From: Saccoglossus kowalevskii
Taxonomy: Eukaryota > Hemichordata > Enteropneusta > Harrimaniidae
DNA: 16,198 nt
Reading direction: 5' to 3'
NCBI RefSeq assembly: GCF_000003605.2
Contig: NW_003126899.1
Location: forward strand, 111,580 to 127,777
Part shown: piece after piece, positions 14,639 through 16,198 of the stretch
Layout of the letters: each line of letters starts with the position of its first letter
How positions within the stretch are numbered: the stretch's first letter is position 1
Translations under genes and position numbers: made by a program
The notes under the pieces: generated by a model
Databases searched by the model: none
What the model was told of the DNA's origin: nothing
The model's input: the letters and a program-made list of their open reading frames with translations, nothing else

Positions 14639-16069
14639 CTGAAATAAACATAAATAAACTAAACTCTAAGTGAATGTTTCAACTATAGGGTCATTTTAGA
14701 TACTTTAATTGCTATGATATCAGTGTCAGGTGGGGTTGCTAGGATACCAGTGTCAGGTGGGGTCATCACAAAGTTGCAGTCGTTCATGCACACTGATAGA
14801 GCACAAAAATAACCTACATTAAAAATTGTGACAAAATGGCAGCAAATTATCTTAAAATCCTATTACAAGAATCCACTTAGTGTGCAACAGGTACTACTTA
14901 CTGTTCATTGCTTTAACACATGCAACATCAGAATATGGATCTACACCATTCCACCAACCTCATACATGAAAGAATGCCTGACAACTTACCTTGCTGGTTT
15001 TTTCTTCAACACTGTAGCTACTGACTGCAGAATATCATGATGTGCTGTCTGCATATGTCTAATCAACGTAGCTTCTTTGGCGTATTTCCCATTACAGTAT
15101 CCACATTTTAAACTTTCAACACTGGAATGCACACTTCGCAAGTGTCGATTTAAATCCCCTAATATAGAAAAAGAATACCAAGCATCAAATACGTTAAACT
15201 TACTGCATTTATTTTTCATGATATATGGCAGATTTCAAAAATAGCTGGCTCTGTCTATGCATCGCGTTCCATCCATGACACTTGGATGGTTGAACTGGTA
15301 TTTACTTTCATGAAACATCCTACACTTCGAAATTGTATTATATGAAGCAAGATTATACTTGAATTCAGATGAAGATGAGATACATCAAACATACACATAT
15401 AATTCCCATGAAATGTAAATGTTTGTTCTTTGACAAGTGTGCAATCTAGACTGGTTTACACAGGTTTTGCTGTACCAGAAATAATAATATTTCTCTGCTA
15501 CAGCAATACACATTGGCACATTCAATACTACAATTAAACTCCCCATAGACAACAATGAACGAATTTGAAAAGCCAGGTTAATTTCACACCCAGTCTAAAC
15601 GACAAACTAAAATGGATTTTGTACTTGCAACATTGGAAAAGTTGACTTCGTTCAGTAACAAAACTGTCACTAAAATTCCACACAAATCCAAATTTGCTTA
15701 TTCTTGTATCATATTCAATAACACTGTTCCAAATACAAGCATTCCATTCCTTACAAAAAGTTCTTTTCAAAATTCAGTAGATTACATCGTGCCTAATTGT
15801 GTCCCAACACCTAGATATAAATTCAAATTGTGGTCTGAAACCTACATACCTGATTGAAAAAATGCTGTCATACATACATGGCATTGAAAAGGTTTCTCTT
15901 TAGTATGAAATCGAATATGAACAGTGAGATCAGACTTCCTGATAAACCCCTTAGCACACAGCTGACACCGGTAAGGTTGGCTACCATCATGAATATGTAC
16001 ATGTCTCTTCAAATCACACTTCTGGAGAAATTTACGTTCACAAAACTCACACTTATATCTGTGATCATT
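14479..16069 (-). CDS. C2H2 zinc-finger protein, C-terminal part (5'-partial, three exons)
   Basis: Exons in coding order: 16069-15850, 15158-14990, 14638-14479. The phases join cleanly (0 in, 1, 2, stop), giving 181 residues. There are four C2H2 fingers, each with C-x2-C-x12-H-x3/4-H spacing: YKCEFC..H..H, YRCQLC..H..H, FQCHVC..H..H and LKCGYC..H..H. The linkers are DGSQPY, TKEKPF (close to the usual TGEKPF) and SSVESL. Then comes a basic LKKKPA patch and a Ser/Glu-rich, acidic tail ending NEDESK. Tandem fingers with such linkers usually bind DNA, so a nuclear regulator is likely. I do not recognise the orthologue. More fingers probably lie upstream, beyond the window. Confidence 0.88.
14639..14989 (-). 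other. Zinc-finger gene last intron
   Basis: Contains the 27-bp duplication at 14716-14764; otherwise plain. Confidence 0.7.
14716..14764 (+). repeat. 27-bp direct duplication
   Basis: GATATCAGTGTCAGGTGGGG at 14716 recurs as GATACCAGTGTCAGGTGGGG at 14743, a period of 27, in the last intron of the zinc-finger gene. One substitution in the shared 21 bases suggests a fairly recent event. Confidence 0.8.
14990..15158 (-). CDS. Zinc-finger gene, exon with fingers 3 (rest) and 4
   Basis: Acceptor TTCTATATTAG, then GG completing the Gly codon. DLNRHLRSVH completes finger 3, and LKCGYC with LIRHMQTAH makes finger 4. It ends SVATVLKKKPA and leaves in phase 2 at AG|GTAAGT. Joining to the 15850 exon restores an exact 12-residue C-to-H spacing in finger 3, strong support for both boundaries. 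Confidence 0.9.
15159..15849 (-). other. Zinc-finger gene intron splitting finger 3
   Basis: No repeat recognised. Open frames at 15534-15770 and 15612-15857 lack conserved content. Confidence 0.7.
15850..16069 (-). CDS. Zinc-finger gene, exon with fingers 1-3 (in part)
   Basis: On the minus strand the acceptor is TTTTCTTGACAG and the donor TCAG|GTATGT. It starts in phase 0 with NDHRYKCEFC and encodes fingers 1 and 2 (CDLKRHVHIH and SDLTVHIRFH), plus the cysteine half of finger 3 (FQCHVCMTAFFQS). The intron splits finger 3; the Gly codon is shared with the next exon. The plus-strand open frame at 15854-16084 is its shadow. Confidence 0.88.
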
Positions 16070-16198
16070 CTGTCAAGAAAATAATTCATTTGGCTGTAAA
16101 TTTTCCCTTCTGAGCACCAAAATCAACTCCAGGCACCATTCGCAAAATAGTTCCATTTGTAGTATGCTTTTTTTCCCCACACAGAAAATGTGACAAAA
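16070..16198 (-). other. Zinc-finger gene upstream intron (partial)
   Basis: Starts with a good acceptor (TTTTCTTGACAG on the minus strand). No further exon can be supported before the window ends. Confidence 0.5.

Noticed and set aside
14457-14651. 64-codon minus-strand open frame as the zinc-finger terminal exon
   Set aside because: It is in a different frame from the one required by the phase 2 donor at 14989. The frame ending at 14479 fits acceptor and phase.
15612-15857. 81-codon plus-strand open frame
   Set aside because: It lies in the zinc-finger gene intron, opposite strand, with no conserved content.
1-16198. tRNA, rRNA or other structured RNA genes
   Set aside because: No cloverleaf, rRNA or snRNA core motif was recognised on either strand by eye.

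Overview
The window is animal nuclear DNA. It is AT-rich and intron-dense, with GT-AG introns (pyrimidine-rich acceptors, mostly GTAAGT/GTGAGT-like donors), degenerate transposon-derived repeats and no bacterial-style operons or ribosome-binding sites. The protein it encodes is clearly orthologous to vertebrate MMS19, but intron content and repeats do not let me name the species. A bilaterian, probably marine, invertebrate is a reasonable inference and no more than that.

Region by region: bases 362-13248 (+) hold 18 consecutive coding exons of an MMS19 orthologue. Its 5' end (about 120 codons, judged against human MMS19) lies upstream of the window. The exons join without a frame error: 2,721 coding bases, 906 residues plus a stop. 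Two AATAAA clusters follow at 13569 and 13630-13639. Bases 14479-16069 (-) hold the last three coding exons visible of a convergent C2H2 zinc-finger gene: four fingers, then an acidic, Ser/Glu-rich C-terminus. Its 5' end lies beyond the right edge. The two genes meet tail to tail across about 0.8 kb.

The introns carry several repeat families. One is a piggyBac-like miniature element with TTAA ends (two near-complete copies and one remnant). Another is an inverted-repeat element with TA ends (one copy in an MMS19 intron, one between the genes). There is also a long-hairpin element at about 6686-6836 with a fragment at 8331, and a degenerate tandem array with a unit of about 152 bp at 7248-7690.

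The most unusual object is at 12157-12982. The 3' end of a 60-nt MMS19 exon, together with its own splice donor, has been amplified into a 48-bp minisatellite. This puts 17 copies of the same strong donor (GTG|GTAAGT) in a row. Only the first donor keeps the MMS19 frame; an in-frame TAA follows nine bases after it. The unit length equals the spacing between two 12-mers (11/12 identical), one in the exon and one just downstream of the last donor. That suggests how the array was seeded.

Functionally, MMS19 is the HEAT-repeat targeting subunit of the cytosolic iron-sulfur assembly machinery. The zinc-finger protein is presumably a nuclear nucleic-acid-binding protein of unknown target. Nothing in the sequence links the two beyond their position.
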